Below, piece by piece: positions 34,566 through 46,459 of a stretch of DNA of 64,000 nucleotides (positions are counted from its first letter, which is position 1; the number at the start of each line of letters is the position of its first letter). Both the position numbers and the translations under genes were made by a program. Origin of the DNA: Cranoglanis bouderius (Eukaryota; Chordata; Actinopteri; Siluriformes; Cranoglanididae); the NCBI GenBank assembly GCA_023630585.1, contig CM042548.1, forward strand, positions 15,386,027-15,450,026, given 5' to 3'. The notes below the pieces were generated by a model, which searched no databases, was not told where the DNA came from, and saw only the letters and a program-made list of their open reading frames with translations.

Positions 34566-34976
34566 ATCGGTAATCTTTGATATGATGACGTTTTCTGACG
34601 TTTTCAGTATTTATGGAAGGAGTCTCCCATGTCAAGTTTATACTTATCAGTTTCTATGTAACATGACTTTTGTTGTCTTATTAACTTCAACAGAGAGAGA
34701 GAGAGAAAGAAAAAGAGAAGCTGTTAAGGGAACGCGTGTTTATAGCTGCTGTAACATAAAAGAGAACAGGAACTAACTTGTACAACATTAAATGTAACTA
34801 CAAACGAACAAAAATTACAAGTCATTTTCTAAATAAAGTAAAAAATTGTAATTGTTATGGAATAAAACCCTACAGGATGTCCTGTTACAGTTTCAGAGTG
34901 GTATTCAGTGACTCAGCTTCACATCACTGATTGTTTTCCTATAACCACATGTCTTGTCATGTTTTTACTCCTTACA
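34566..34976 (+). repeat. HR repeat copy 7
   Basis: Family blocks occur in order: 'tttgatatgatgacgttttc', 'atttatggaaggagtctccc', 'cttattaacttcaacagaga', 'tttatagctgctgtaacata', 'cattaaatgtaactacaaac', and the 3' stem with 'gattgttttcctataaccac'. Confidence 0.8.
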
Positions 34977-34999
34977 TAATCCTGCTACAATAAAGAAAC

Positions 35000-35197
35000 A
35001 TCCATTCAAGTGTTCAAGATGATAAACAGAACTCGGGTCACAGGGGAGCCTGGAGCCCATCCCAGGGAACCCGGGGCACAAGGCGGGGGACACCCTGGAT
35101 GGGGTGCCAACCCATCGCAGGGCACAATCACAAACACTGGGGGAGAAACTGGAGGAAACCCCCAAAGCATGGGGAGATCATGCAAACTACGCGGCAA
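35000..35197 (-). mobile_element. tRNA-derived SINE, internally deleted, minus strand
   Basis: The body words 'cacaaggcgggggacaccct', 'gggtgccaacccatcgcagg' and 'ggaggaaacccccaaagcat' are present. About 80 bp in the middle and the tRNA-like head are missing. Confidence 0.75.
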
Positions 35198-35258
35198 CAT
35201 CGGCATGGTAACAGTAACTCCGCTTCATTACACATATACTGTATATAACAGCATGACA

Positions 35259-35328
<70 letters not shown>
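35259..35328. repeat. (TTA)23 microsatellite
   Basis: Uninterrupted TTA units; the poly-Tyr frame over it is an artefact. Confidence 0.95.
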
Positions 35329-36270
35329 CTTTCACGACATGTTTCATTAATGGCTTATTATACCATTGTTACATTTTATCCTCTTTTGCACCACAGTAAG
35401 CATTACCATTACTCCATATTCAATCTGATTATAATACTGTACCTAAAATGACAGCTACAATCACTCAAGCATTTCCAACGTGCAGTTTGGGGTCACGGAA
35501 ACATGTAAAAATGCTAATCTTAAATATACATCTGAGACATATTGTTCATGCGTACCTAAGAGTGTCTTTCTTAAATTTCCTTAAACCTCCGCACTACATT
35601 CGTGCACAACGTTGAGCATGAACATTTTGTTTATGGTGGTATGAGACGGCCAAGCCACCGCTCCCCTCCATTTCACACTGTCTGTAATGGATATTCCGAG
35701 ACGTAGAACCTCAATCTAAGACGCTCTCCAAACACGTCCACGTGGGATGAAAGTTATTCGTCACGTTTGAGCGGTAATAATCATCAAGCGCGTGCTCCTG
35801 TTTACGACGCATGTGATGAGACACATTTGTTTCAACCCGGGGTTATTGATAAAATTTATATTTTTCCATAAGCAGTCGTAAAAATCTTTAGTGCTCGGCT
35901 TGAGGGAAAGAGTGAGGACCAGCGGTGTGTTGGTACACTCAGACACTGGCAGATAGATCGAGCGAATTAAGAGGCGAACGCAGCGTCACTATAAACATGT
36001 TTCAAATATGATAATGTCAATGAGAAAGGTTCATCTCAAGCAAGGAAACAAGACAACATGCCGTAATCAGACACGATGCACATCGGCTATCCTTCTACAA
36101 GCTGCCCGTGATGGCAGCCAGACATATTAGAGTATCAAGAGTAGCACATGGAAGTGTGATTTACTCTCTAAATTAAACATCGAGACAGACAGTCGGTAGA
36201 GAAAAAAAGAGTAATCAATGCCATCAGTATTTTTTTTTTTTCAAACGTTTATACTGACATGAGTAACCTC
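35329..36270. other. non-coding DNA
   Basis: Unique, balanced sequence in 35590-36180 without recognisable coding features; a T run at 36230-36241. Confidence 0.4.
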
Positions 36271-36555
36271 CATCCATTTTCCATACCACTTATCCTACAC
36301 AGGGTCGCAGGAAGCCTGGAGCCTATCCCAGGGAACTCTGGGCACAAGGCGGGGGTGCCAAGGGCACAATCGCACACACAGACAATTTGGAAATGCCAAT
36401 CAGCCTACAAGGCATGTCTTTGGATTGGAAACCGGAGTGCTCGGAGGAGGAAACCCCCGAAGCCTGGGGAGAACATGCAAACTCCACGCACACAGGGTGG
36501 AGACACAGGGATTCGAACCCTCATCCCCGGAGGTGTGAGGAAAACGTGCTAATCA
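36271..36555 (-). mobile_element. tRNA-derived SINE, minus strand
   Basis: Same family as 17434. The minus strand keeps a B-box-like 'gggttcgaatccc' near 36510-36525. The middle is shortened near 36355. Confidence 0.8.
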
Positions 36556-36801
36556 ATCATGGGCATCATGGAACTTTTCCATTGTGTACCCATCAAGGTT
36601 GCCAAGGTGATGGTTTTTCTACCAAATTCTTTGACAGTAGCTTTGGAAAAAGGTTCTGGTTTGAAGCGTATTTCAGATATAAAAATTAATAACAAGAAGG
36701 ATTAGACGTGTTGGTGTTGAACGTGGCATCTCCGTCCAAGTTCTGCTGGTTTGAAATGTTGTTGGGGTGGAAATTTTGCACAGACCTGGCAACCCTGGTG
36801 T

Positions 36802-36837
<36 letters not shown>

Positions 36838-36842
36838 ACACA
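36802..36842. repeat. (CA)n microsatellite
   Basis: About 19 CA units with one GA interruption. Confidence 0.95.
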
Positions 36843-38649
36843 TATGATACAAGGCTAATGTTTTAAATTAAAGTGCTAGGTATATTAGTTACCTCGGCTA
36901 AGTTAAGCATTATTTTCACTTACCTAGCATTGTCTGTAGACATTTTTCTCAACTAGCTAATATTTGGTGCAGCGTCGTTTGCTGCCATGTGTTGCTAGCG
37001 ACAAACTGATTTTTATAATTTTTTATTTAAGATGTTTTATCAGGTTACTTGTATTTTATGAAGATGCTGTAGTTCTGGAACTTTTCTCACGAGTATGAGT
37101 CCATTAACAAGGTATCAGTACCTACTATCGCTAGACATGAAAAAGGAGACGAGCTAGCACAGATCTGAGGAAGAGACAAAAAGAAAGCAGGGCATGCAAA
37201 TTCCCCGATGCTGCCACACTATAGGTGAAATAAGATTGTCACTCTAATGCCTCTCTGAGCTCCTGATGAGCTTGGGAATAAATATGCAAAAAAGGGCTTC
37301 CGCGGAGGAGGGGGGTGGGATGTGGGGGTAGGCAATCAGGGAGAGCAGCAGCCCAGGCTGGACTATAAATCTTTGTCTGTTTCAATTGCGAGTGTGGCTG
37401 AAATGGTGTAAAATTCGAGCAGGGATGTCATCAATTTCTGTTAGCTCCTCTGTGACTCTTTGTGTCGACACGCCCGGCGTGATTGATTGATTTTGTCACT
37501 CGGGCTCGGTTCACAGTATGTTAACACGGAAGGGCAGAGTTGGGTTATGGAGAACGCGTTATTAGAGTTCTGGATGTGACTGGACGCTCATCCATGACGT
37601 CTCCCTCCATCCCTCTGTAGTGTCATTAGCATGAGCTGGCCGACGGTGCGTAATAATAAGAATAATAATAAGAATAATGAGAGTAATACGAATTAACAGG
37701 GTTAGGAAGAAGAAAGAGGAAGTCATAGTTTTGTGTGATGTTAGTTAGCTCTGTTGATATAGCAAAAGTGTTCACCCCCTTGAACTTTTCCATATTTTTG
37801 TATAGGTACTTTGCTCTGTTTTCACCTTGGTTAACTTTTTATAATGTTGCTGGAAAATGGCAGTATTAGAAAAGAAGCTTGTTTGTTTTTAGGATATAAC
37901 ACCAAAACCTGACCTTTATTACCTATTTACATTTTTCTCTCCTATTAAACACCATTGTATGTAACTGCTCTAGCAATAACAACATCCTCCTATGACATCA
38001 ACGCTACACAAAACCACTTCACACAGCAATACGAGAGGAAAATACAGCAACAAGCAACAAATTGGCACCAAATTCGCTAAACAGAGCATATTCATTGTGT
38101 TTCAGTGTGGAGTTTTACTTAAAGATTGTTTTTCCTTAGGAATTTAGATGTGTCTGATGCTAAAACGACACCTGATGACAAATATCTGATTATAGACTTA
38201 GATATGGATTATAAAGAAAGTTTATTTCTTTTGAAATATAGGACATAAGGGTCAAAAGCTCATTAATGTGATCGTTCCGTGATTTATCTCCGCTGATCAC
38301 CCTTCCTGTCGAAATAAATAAACGAATAAAAAAATAAAGAAAGAAATAATCCATTCTAAACAATTAAACACATACGGGGAGTGCGCAGTGTGTTTGCGGT
38401 AGGTGTGATAGGCCTGCGATTGTTGATAGGATCATGTGCACATGTGCTATCACACTAGCGGTGGGAGAGAGTCCAAGCAAGGAAACACACTTTCGTTTTT
38501 AAACCTGTTTGGTGGAAGTCTCACCATGAGGCCCAAGCTAAAGTGAGACTCTCGTTTCCTGCTTTTAATTGGGCTCGTGTTTCTCTCAGACAGCGATCAG
38601 GAGCGACGCACAAAGAGACAAGGTTGGCAAACATTGTGCAGTTAGTGTT
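36843..38649. other. non-coding DNA with candidate conserved block 37190-37500
   Basis: The block 37190-37500 is unique and balanced, with 'tgatgagcttgggaataaat', 'atgcaaattcc' (octamer-like) and 'gtgattgattgattttg'. No open frame covers it. It may be a regulatory element. The remainder is AT-rich unique sequence. Confidence 0.35.
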
Positions 38650-38678
38650 AGTGTGTGCGTGTGTGTGAGTGAGTGAGT

Positions 38679-38717
<39 letters not shown>

Positions 38718-38739
38718 AGAAATGAGATAATGCTGATGC

Positions 38740-38804
<65 letters not shown>
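38650..38804. repeat. compound microsatellites: GTGA/GA and (AC)31
   Basis: GT, GTGA and GA units occupy 38650-38714. After a 27-bp spacer, (AC)n runs from 38742 to 38804. Confidence 0.95.
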
Positions 38805-38805
<1 letters not shown>

Positions 38806-39064
38806 ACTACTACTATTAGTTACATGTTGTTATACCTGTACCCTCACTCATCTAAATCATTGTACATTTGTTTATTTGTTTGTTTTACTGTTTTTTTTTT
38901 AAACTTTACTGTAGCTAAAACCTAATCCTACCCTTAATATTACTAAAAGTATTAATTAATTAATTAATTTATTTATTTATTTATTTATTACATGAAGTTA
39001 ATGCCTAATCTCAAATTCAATAATATTTAATGTTTACTATCATTACTATTGTTGCTAATTATTG

Positions 39065-39131
<67 letters not shown>

Positions 39132-39316
39132 TACTTTTTATTTTCATTTGCCTTTTTTTAAACTTGATTCCTAAATGTCTCTCAAATCTAACCATGCTCT
39201 TAATGATCAAAATGATTTGTTTTAGTTTTATTTTTGTTTATTTACTTATGAACGTCCTGTAAATAAAAATAAAACAAAATTTTTTTTGATTGTGTACTTT
39301 ATTACTTATTTAATTT

Positions 39317-39347
<31 letters not shown>

Positions 39348-39353
39348 TATAAA

Positions 39354-39403
<50 letters not shown>

Positions 39404-39447
39404 TTATTGCTAAAATCTAATCCTACCCTATACAAGTCTTTTCTATT

Positions 39448-39483
<36 letters not shown>

Positions 39484-39677
39484 TTTCTTATGAAGACAGC
39501 CATGTTTGACAGCTGGAATTCCTGCTCTAGCTTTCTGTTTCTCGCTCTCTGTCCCTTTCTTTCATTCTTTCATTCTTTCTTTCTTTTTTTCTTTCTTTCT
39601 TTCTGAAGAAGACCATGTTTGACAGCTGGAATTCTCTCTCTAGCTTTCTGTTTCTCTCTCTCTCTCTCTCTCTGTCC

Positions 39678-39731
<54 letters not shown>

Positions 39732-40048
39732 GTCTTTCTTTCTCTTATTTTCTTTCTTTTTCTTTCTTTCTTATGAAGACAGCCATGTTTGACAGCTGGA
39801 ATTCTCTCTCTAGCTTTCTGTTTCTCTCTCTCTGTCCCTTTCTTTCTTTCGTTCTTTCTTTGGTTATATTACTTCCTCTCTTCCTTACTTACTTACATAC
39901 TGAAACTAAAACCTCATCTTACCCCCAGTGTATGGTCAGTGTCATTTTTTATTTTATTTACTTTCACACAGATTTCCTCACTCGATTGCTAGTTTGCTTA
40001 CTTGTTTTTATTACAACTTGCTGCCTAAGTGTACCTCACAACTAAGAG
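38805..40048. repeat. low-complexity block: TTA arrays, TTTC minisatellite
   Basis: (TTA)n tracts lie at 39065-39127 and 39353-39399 with a (TA)10 at 39331-39350. From 39440 to 39865 a TTTC-rich array contains three copies of a unit anchored by 'catgtttgacagctggaatt' at 39501, 39614 and 39782. Around these, words like 'aaacctaatcctaccc' recur (38920, 39412, 39908, 40510), suggesting an old degenerate array. No gene is present. Confidence 0.7.
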
Positions 40049-40351
40049 CATCCATTTTCTGCACCGCTTATCCTACACAGGGTCCCTATACTAGGGAACT
40101 CGAGGCACGAGGCAGGGGACAGTCTGGAAGGAGTGCCAACCCATCACAGGGCACAATCACACACACTGACACACACGTTCACACACCGGACAATTTGGAA
40201 ATGCCAATCAGCCTACAACACATGCATTTGAAATTGGGGAGGAAACTGGAGTACCCGGAGGAAACCCCCGAAGCACTGGGGAGAACATGCAAACTCCGCA
40301 CACACAGGGCAGAGGCGGGAATTGAACCCCCGACCCCGGAGGTGCGAGGCA
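40049..40351 (-). mobile_element. tRNA-derived SINE, minus strand
   Basis: Same family as 17434, with 'ggggaggaaactggagtacc' and 'gggagaacatgcaaactccg' on the plus strand. The tRNA-like head is partly lost at the 3' side of the plus strand. Confidence 0.8.
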
Positions 40352-40915
40352 AGTCAAGACGATTTTTGGGTTTTATTTTTTTATTTATTTACTTACTTTC
40401 TTACTTACTGCACCTGAAATCTTTGATCACAATAAACAATTTTACATACCTGACTGAATGATTATTTGTTTTAATTAATCTGTTTGATTGATGTATTTGT
40501 TTATTGTACATCAAACTTAATCTTACTCCTAATCTAATCAAACACTCACCAAGCAATAGGATTTATTTATTCATTCATTCATTCATTCATTCATTTATTA
40601 TACTTGTAATTTTTTTTACTTAATTATTTGACTTAATTTATTTCATCATCAAAAACCAATTATTAAATGCCAACTATTTAATAAGTAGTATTTTTTGCAT
40701 TTTATATACAGTATATATATATATATATACTGTATATATTTTATATCTATTTTTTCGGCTCAGCACACAGTCAGCATGTCTCTGTGCTCATGCCTTTGGA
40801 GATGTCAGTGGTTTGTTAGACTGAGACTCCAACACGGTGACTTTTATTCGAAGAGTTGTGAGAACATGGACAATGAAGGTCAAGAGATCAGACATCATTT
40901 TCACAGACTCACTTT

Positions 40916-40957
<42 letters not shown>

Positions 40958-41805
40958 CCGTGTCTCGACTTCATCCCCTCCGTCCCCATTATATAAAGAA
41001 TCCTGGCAGATAATTTGTTTAGTAAATGAAACAGATGCCTTTTTTCTGTATAGTTTTTTGGAGTGTGTTCCCCGGGGGGGTTGTGGGGGGGTTTGAGGTT
41101 TGGGGAGTTGTTTGGGGGGGATTCTCCTCCCGTCGGTCCGGCGGGTCAGGCGGAACACACCCGAGGGCTGGTTGGAGGGAAGAAAAATAACAAGGCGCAG
41201 CGAAGTGCCTGGGGACCGCAAACATCATTCACATCTCCCATAATCATCAAGGCGATGCTCGGATGCCTCCTTAATTTACATAATACCATCCTGACACTTT
41301 TACTCCAGCTATCCATCACGGCAGGACGAGGCCTTTCTCCTTCCTGTCTCTTCTCCTCTCCCCGATTGTGTCTTGTGTTTATCTGCCCAAGCACAAATGA
41401 TTGATTTCCCACTGTTTCTCCCCCTTATGTTCAGCAGATATGAATTTTTTCTTCCCGCGGAATGATGAAGCACAGACTCAGCTAATAATAAACAGAAATA
41501 CGGTGTTCAAAAAAAAGAAAGACTTTTTCACTGGTGTCTGTCACACTTTGGGTTTACGCAAGGACAAATGATGCGTTGAGTAATTGAAGCTTCTTTTCTC
41601 AGTGCTTAAAACGGGCTGCTGTTTATTTCTCGGTTTTGACATGAAAACATAAAAATGTAACATTAAAAAAAAAAAAAAATTAAAGAGAGTACTGCAGAGT
41701 CAGTCACAAATACATTCCTGTCTATGAAGAGATTAAAATGTGACCTGAACACAATTTAACGTGCATCATGAAAGATGGAATGATTTAACACTGATACTGA
41801 TACTA
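40352..41805. other. non-coding DNA; palindromic TA tract, (TG)n, candidate conserved block
   Basis: An exact 36-bp palindrome lies at 40703-40738 (TA units bounded by 'tacagta' and 'tactgta'). (ATTC)n is at 40566-40594 and (TG)19 at 40919-40956. G-rich runs occur at 41072-41120. Positions 41190-41415 are unique and balanced, with 'cataatcatcaaggcgatgc', and could be conserved non-coding DNA. Confidence 0.45.
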
Positions 41806-42311
41806 CACTACATGGCTAAAAGTATGTGCACCCCTGACAATTATACTCATATGTCCTTGTTGCACATGTTCTCAGATTCAGTTCCTCTTTGCTGTTAATA
41901 ACCTTCACTCCACTCTTTGCGAAGTCTTTCCACTAGATTTTGGAGCGTGGCTGTGGGAATTTGTGTTCAATCAGCCCCAAGAGCATTAGTGAGGTCAGGC
42001 ACTGATGTTGGGGTGCAGTTGACATTCCAGTTCATCCCAAAGGTGTTCAGTGGGGTTGAGGTCAGGGCTCTCGAGTTCTTCCCCTACAACCTTAACACAC
42101 CATGTCTTTATGGAGCTCACTTTGTGCACAGGAGTGTTGTCATGCTGGAACAGGTTTGAGCCTCGTAGTTCCAGTAAAGAGAAATTGTAATGCTACAACA
42201 TACAAAGGCATTCTATACAGTCGTGTGCTTCCAACTTTGTGGCAATCGTTTGGGGAAGAACCACATATGGGTGTGATGATCAGGTGTCCACATTCTTTTG
42301 GGCATATAGTG
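41806..42311 (-). mobile_element. mariner/Tc1-like element, internally deleted
   Basis: The ends 'cactacatggctaaaagtat' and its complement 'attcttttgggcatatagtg' form inverted repeats of about 35 bp, each flanked by TA. At 506 bp it keeps on the minus strand a scrap of transposase: 'FQHDNTPVH' near 42140 and 'PDLNPTEHLWDEL' near 42050, with the catalytic glutamate still present. The first third of the gene is absent. Confidence 0.8.
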
Positions 42312-42620
42312 TATTTCCAGAAGGTTCTAGAAGTTAAAATGTCATCTGCAATTTCAGCTGATAAAGCTATAGGGACCATACATCAGTCTGATTTCAACTT
42401 ATTTTTTTGTTGACCCACCAATTAGAGACATTATTGTCACCATGGAAACATAGTCGCCAATCTTTTTTTTTCAACAGCCTTATTTCCCCTCCAAGAAAAA
42501 ACTCCAAAGCAACACACTGTACCATAATTGCTACACTAAAGGCTAGCTAGGTAAGGCTACATCACAAATTGCGTACTTCTAGTGCACTAATTTTAGTGCA
42601 ATAGTGTGTGGAAGAAGTGT
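42312..42620. other. non-coding DNA
   Basis: AT-rich unique sequence; nothing recognisable. Confidence 0.5.
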
Positions 42621-43075
42621 GGAACTTTTTGATTGGTCAGATGGCGTTGATTAATTTTCTAATCACAGTTTTAGAAAAATGTGTGCAATTGCTGATATGG
42701 TAAAACTTTGACGGCGATGTTTATTTAATGTTTATGTAAGGAGTCTCCAGTGTCAGCGCTTTGTAACCATGCAAAAGCTTTCAGGATAAACAAGTTTACA
42801 CTTGACAAGCTGCGATTTTTCACCTGATTATCTTCAATGAGGGAAAAAAAAGAGAGAGACTGGTGAGGGAATGAATGTTTATAGCTGCTATAATGTAAGA
42901 AATGTAACTATAAATGGATAAAAGTATGACATGTATAACAGGAATAAACCACTTCTGGACATGCTCTTGTTGGAAATGAATCAACTTTGTGGTAATACGC
43001 ACTCTGCTTCATCACACCACCCTGTGGTTGACTATTTTCCTATATATATTTCTCCTTGAAATGTATTATTTCTCT
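42621..43075 (+). repeat. HR repeat copy 8
   Basis: It starts with 'tttttgattggtcag', 'cgttgattaattttctaatc', then 'tttatgtaaggagtctccag', 'tttatagctgctataatgta', 'aaatgtaactataaatggat' and the 3' end 'cttcatcacaccaccctgtg' with 'gttgactattttcctatat'. Confidence 0.8.
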
Positions 43076-43836
43076 TTTATCCCATCCATAGTCAAAAATC
43101 ACAGGCCATTTTGTTTACGGGGGCGTTTACTTTGATCAGCTATACAAAGTTACAAGCTTTATTCGAATGCAGCATAAGCTTATTTCAATGACCGGCACTG
43201 AAATAAAAGGGTATATTGTATATTATTAATCAGAAAAAAGAAGAAAAAAAATATTTGAAAAATAAGTATTCAAAAAAGGAAAATAAAATAAAAGAAAAAT
43301 TTCCCAGAGTTGGAGAGGTACTAATGAGTTTATGAAGGAGAAACAAGTTCAGGTGATAATAATCAGCATTGGTGTGGGGGCGGAGCCAGAGACATAGCAG
43401 ACCAATCAGAGAAGGAGGAAACTGCCTACAGTCTCTTAACATGTTTCAAAGTGGAGTTTCGCCTTTTTTTTTTTACTTGCTAAATTGGGGTGAAACATTT
43501 TGTTTTCGCCAACAGGAAATAAATAGATAAATAAGTGAATAAACTGGTGTATGAAAGTAGTGAACTAGTTTGTGTGTGTGTTTCATGAGTAAGCTGTCGG
43601 GGAAAAAAAATATGGGACACTTTGCATATATATTTTTATTTTTATATTTTATTTTTGGCAGGCCCAGTCTTCAAAGTTTCCCTTACGATAACGAAAAACC
43701 ATTAGCTGCTGTCAAAGGCGGAAGAAGAGAGATTATATTTTTTATTGAAATAAGATTAAAATGATAACTTTGACTGCGGCCTCCACCTGATAAAATATTT
43801 CAGCTCATAAGCTGGTTGTAGTCACAGGGATTAGAG

Positions 43837-43837
<1 letters not shown>
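43076..43837. other. AT-rich non-coding DNA
   Basis: A-rich runs at 43236-43300. No gene is seen. Confidence 0.45.

Positions 43838-43890
<53 letters not shown>
43838..43890. repeat. (GA)26 microsatellite
   Basis: Uninterrupted GA units. Confidence 0.95.
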
Positions 43891-43891
<1 letters not shown>

Positions 43892-44073
43892 GGTGAAGGG
43901 GAGCGACAGAAATTCATAATGTATAATAAAACAAAAGGTGTCATGGGAAATAACACTGGTACAGTATTCAAATTAGAACATGACGTAATGCATGTGCAGG
44001 ATATAAAAGGTTTAAAATGTGTACATGACAGTGTGGAGGGAAGAAAAATGGCTCAATGTCCAAATGTAAGTGG
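43891..44073. other. non-coding DNA
   Basis: Short unique spacer before the minisatellite. Confidence 0.5.
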
Positions 44074-44945
44074 GACAGTGAGGACATAGAGAGGACACAG
44101 TGAGGATATAGTGAGGATACAGTGAGGACACTGTGAGGACATAATGAGAACACTGAGGACACGGTGAGGACATAATGAGGACACAGTGAGGACACGGTGA
44201 GGACATAAAGAGGACACTATGAGGACACAGTGAGGACATAATTAGGACATGGTGAGGACACTATAAGGACATAGTGAGGACATGGTGAGGACACGGCGAG
44301 GACATGGTGAGGACACAGTGAGGACATAATTAGGACATGGTGAGGACACTATGAGGACACAGTGAGGACATAATTAGGACATGGTGAGGACATAATGAGG
44401 ACATGGTGATGACACTATAAGGACATGGTGAGGACATAATGAGGACACTATAAGGACATGGTGAGGATATAATGAGGACACTATAAGGACATGGTGAGGG
44501 CACGGTGAGGATATGGTGAGGACACTATAAAGACATGGTGAGGACCCTATAAGGACATGGTGAGAACATAATGAGGACACGGTGAGGACATAATGAGGAC
44601 ACTATAAGGACATGGTGAGGACATAATGAGGACACAGTGAGGATATAATGAGGACACTATAAGGACATAATGAGGACACTATAAGGACATAATGAGGACA
44701 CTATAAGGACATAATGAGGACACTATAAGGACATGGTGAGGACACAAAAAGGACACAGTGAGGACATGGTGAGAACATAATGAAGACATGGTGAGGACAC
44801 TATGAGGACATAATGACACAATGAGGACACTATGAGGACATGGTGAGGACACAATAAGGACATGGTGAGGACACTATGAGGACATAATGACACAATGAGG
44901 ACCCTATGAGGACATGGTGAGGACACAATAAAGACACAGTCAGCA
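44074..44945. repeat. 11-bp GAGGACA minisatellite (about 78 units)
   Basis: The unit is 'gaggacaYNNt', for example 'gaggacatggt', 'gaggacacagt', 'gaggacataat' and 'aaggacactat'. From 44640 to 44740 it forms a 22-bp higher-order unit alternating 'gaggacactat' and 'aaggacataat'. Because 11 is not a multiple of three, each reading frame carries the same 11-residue peptide period, so the minus-strand open frames here are artefacts. Confidence 0.95.
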
Positions 44946-45055
44946 CACTAGAATGAATGAATGAAAGAGTATTTGTCTAAGTGCACATTTGTGGGGACTG
45001 TAGAGCAGAATGAATGAATGAATGTGTGGAGTGTAGCACAGATTGTGTTGTGATG

Positions 45056-45057
<2 letters not shown>

Positions 45058-45120
<63 letters not shown>
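45058..45120. repeat. (TG)31 microsatellite
   Basis: Uninterrupted TG units. Confidence 0.95.
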
Positions 45121-45121
<1 letters not shown>

Positions 45122-45600
45122 TGGCTGTAGTGAGGCTAAAGGAGAGAAACCCTGTGTGTGATGTGATCATCCCTCTGCACCTCTGCAGCTCCTTTACACA
45201 CAGAGAGAGCCTGTGAAAGACGAGCTGCAGTGACTGATGTCCTCTGTGACCCTGAAGGTCAGTCAGTTAGGAGATCAGACATGCTAAAGCTAACAGTTCA
45301 CAGCTAATAGCTAACAGCTAGCAAAACATCACATCCTGAGTATGAAGCTGCTCTGAAACACCAGATCTACAGTCAGGATGAGGTTATCATTAGCAATCAT
45401 GTTATCAGGTAAAAGGATCTGTTCACAACTGATTATGGATCTAATAACTAATTAGCATAAAAAGCCAGGATTAAGGTTTGAGCCATGGGGTGGACTTAGC
45501 ACTCATTGCCTTTAATGCCATTTAGTCAGTATGTAGCCATCGACAAACAAGGCACTGGCTCATCATCAGTTAGAACACTGCTAATGTCCTGTCACTCCAG
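45121..45600. other. non-coding DNA
   Basis: Unique sequence with recurrent 'agctaacagctag' words near 45290-45320. No gene is seen. Confidence 0.45.
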
Positions 45601-45830
45601 GCTGAATGAAAGAACGAACAAACAAACAAACAGTGAATGAATGAATGAATGAATGAAGGAAGGAAGGAAGGAAGGAAGGAAGGAAGGAAAGAAAACTGAG
45701 GAAAGATGGCAAAAAAGATAAAAAATGAATGAATGAATAGTGAATGAATGAATGAAGGAAGGAAAATTGAGGAAAGATTGCAAAATGATCAAAATGATGA
45801 ATGAATGAATGAATGAGGAAAATGGGCAAT
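45601..45830. repeat. (GAAT)n / (GAAG)n tetranucleotide array
   Basis: GAAT and GGAA units occur in three clusters (45632-45690, 45724-45765, 45797-45815) separated by related sequence 'gaggaaagatggcaaaa'. Proline/serine-poor open frames on the minus strand are artefacts. Confidence 0.85.
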
Positions 45831-46459
45831 AATGGAATGGGAAAAAATAAAAAAAAATTATTTATAAATGAACGAATGCTAAAAATAAAGTGCACTTTAT
45901 ATTTCTTTTTTTCTTTCTTCATTAATTTATTATTATATTTTTTCTAATATTTTCCTTTGCAATTATGTAATTTTTTCCTACTTTTAATGCAGAATGAGCT
46001 CCGCATAAATCGTCTTATTAATATTCACCATTTTCTCTCCCTGTTTGTGAGAAATTATTCAGGATGACACTCATTTAAAGGAACACACGGTCCAAACAAA
46101 ACACACAGATACACACTTCTCTCTTTCTGTTCTTGTCTTTCTTTTTTTTTAAATGATCACGGTAATTCCAAATATTTTAGTATGTCTTTGCCCTGTAATG
46201 ACAGAAACAGATGGCAACAACAAGAAGGTTCCTGTTCATTCAAAACACATCACCTTATGTTTCCTTTGTTTTTTTTCCCTTCACTTAGTTGAAGCTCTCT
46301 TAAACAATCCCTTTTCCCCATTAGTGCTGGCTTTAAGAGGCATGATTGTCTTTTTACTGGTGGTAAGCATCTCCTCTGATGTCAGCTGGGTTACTGTTAT
46401 TATTAGAAAGATAACCTTAATCTTGAAAATAAATGAATCTTTTTTGTTTTTAAATCACG
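45831..46459. other. AT-rich non-coding DNA
   Basis: The 105-codon plus frame at 46153-46470 is T-rich and hydrophobic by composition only. No gene is called. Confidence 0.45.

Noticed and set aside
40703..40738. Exact 36-bp palindrome as a binding site or Tc1 footprint
   Set aside because: Most of it is a TA microsatellite, which is palindromic by nature; only the short flanking heptamers add information.
43968..44926. Several minus-strand frames rich in Met-Ser-Ser-Leu-Cys-Pro-His
   Set aside because: They come from the 11-bp minisatellite, which is open in all three frames by its unit length; no sign of a gene.
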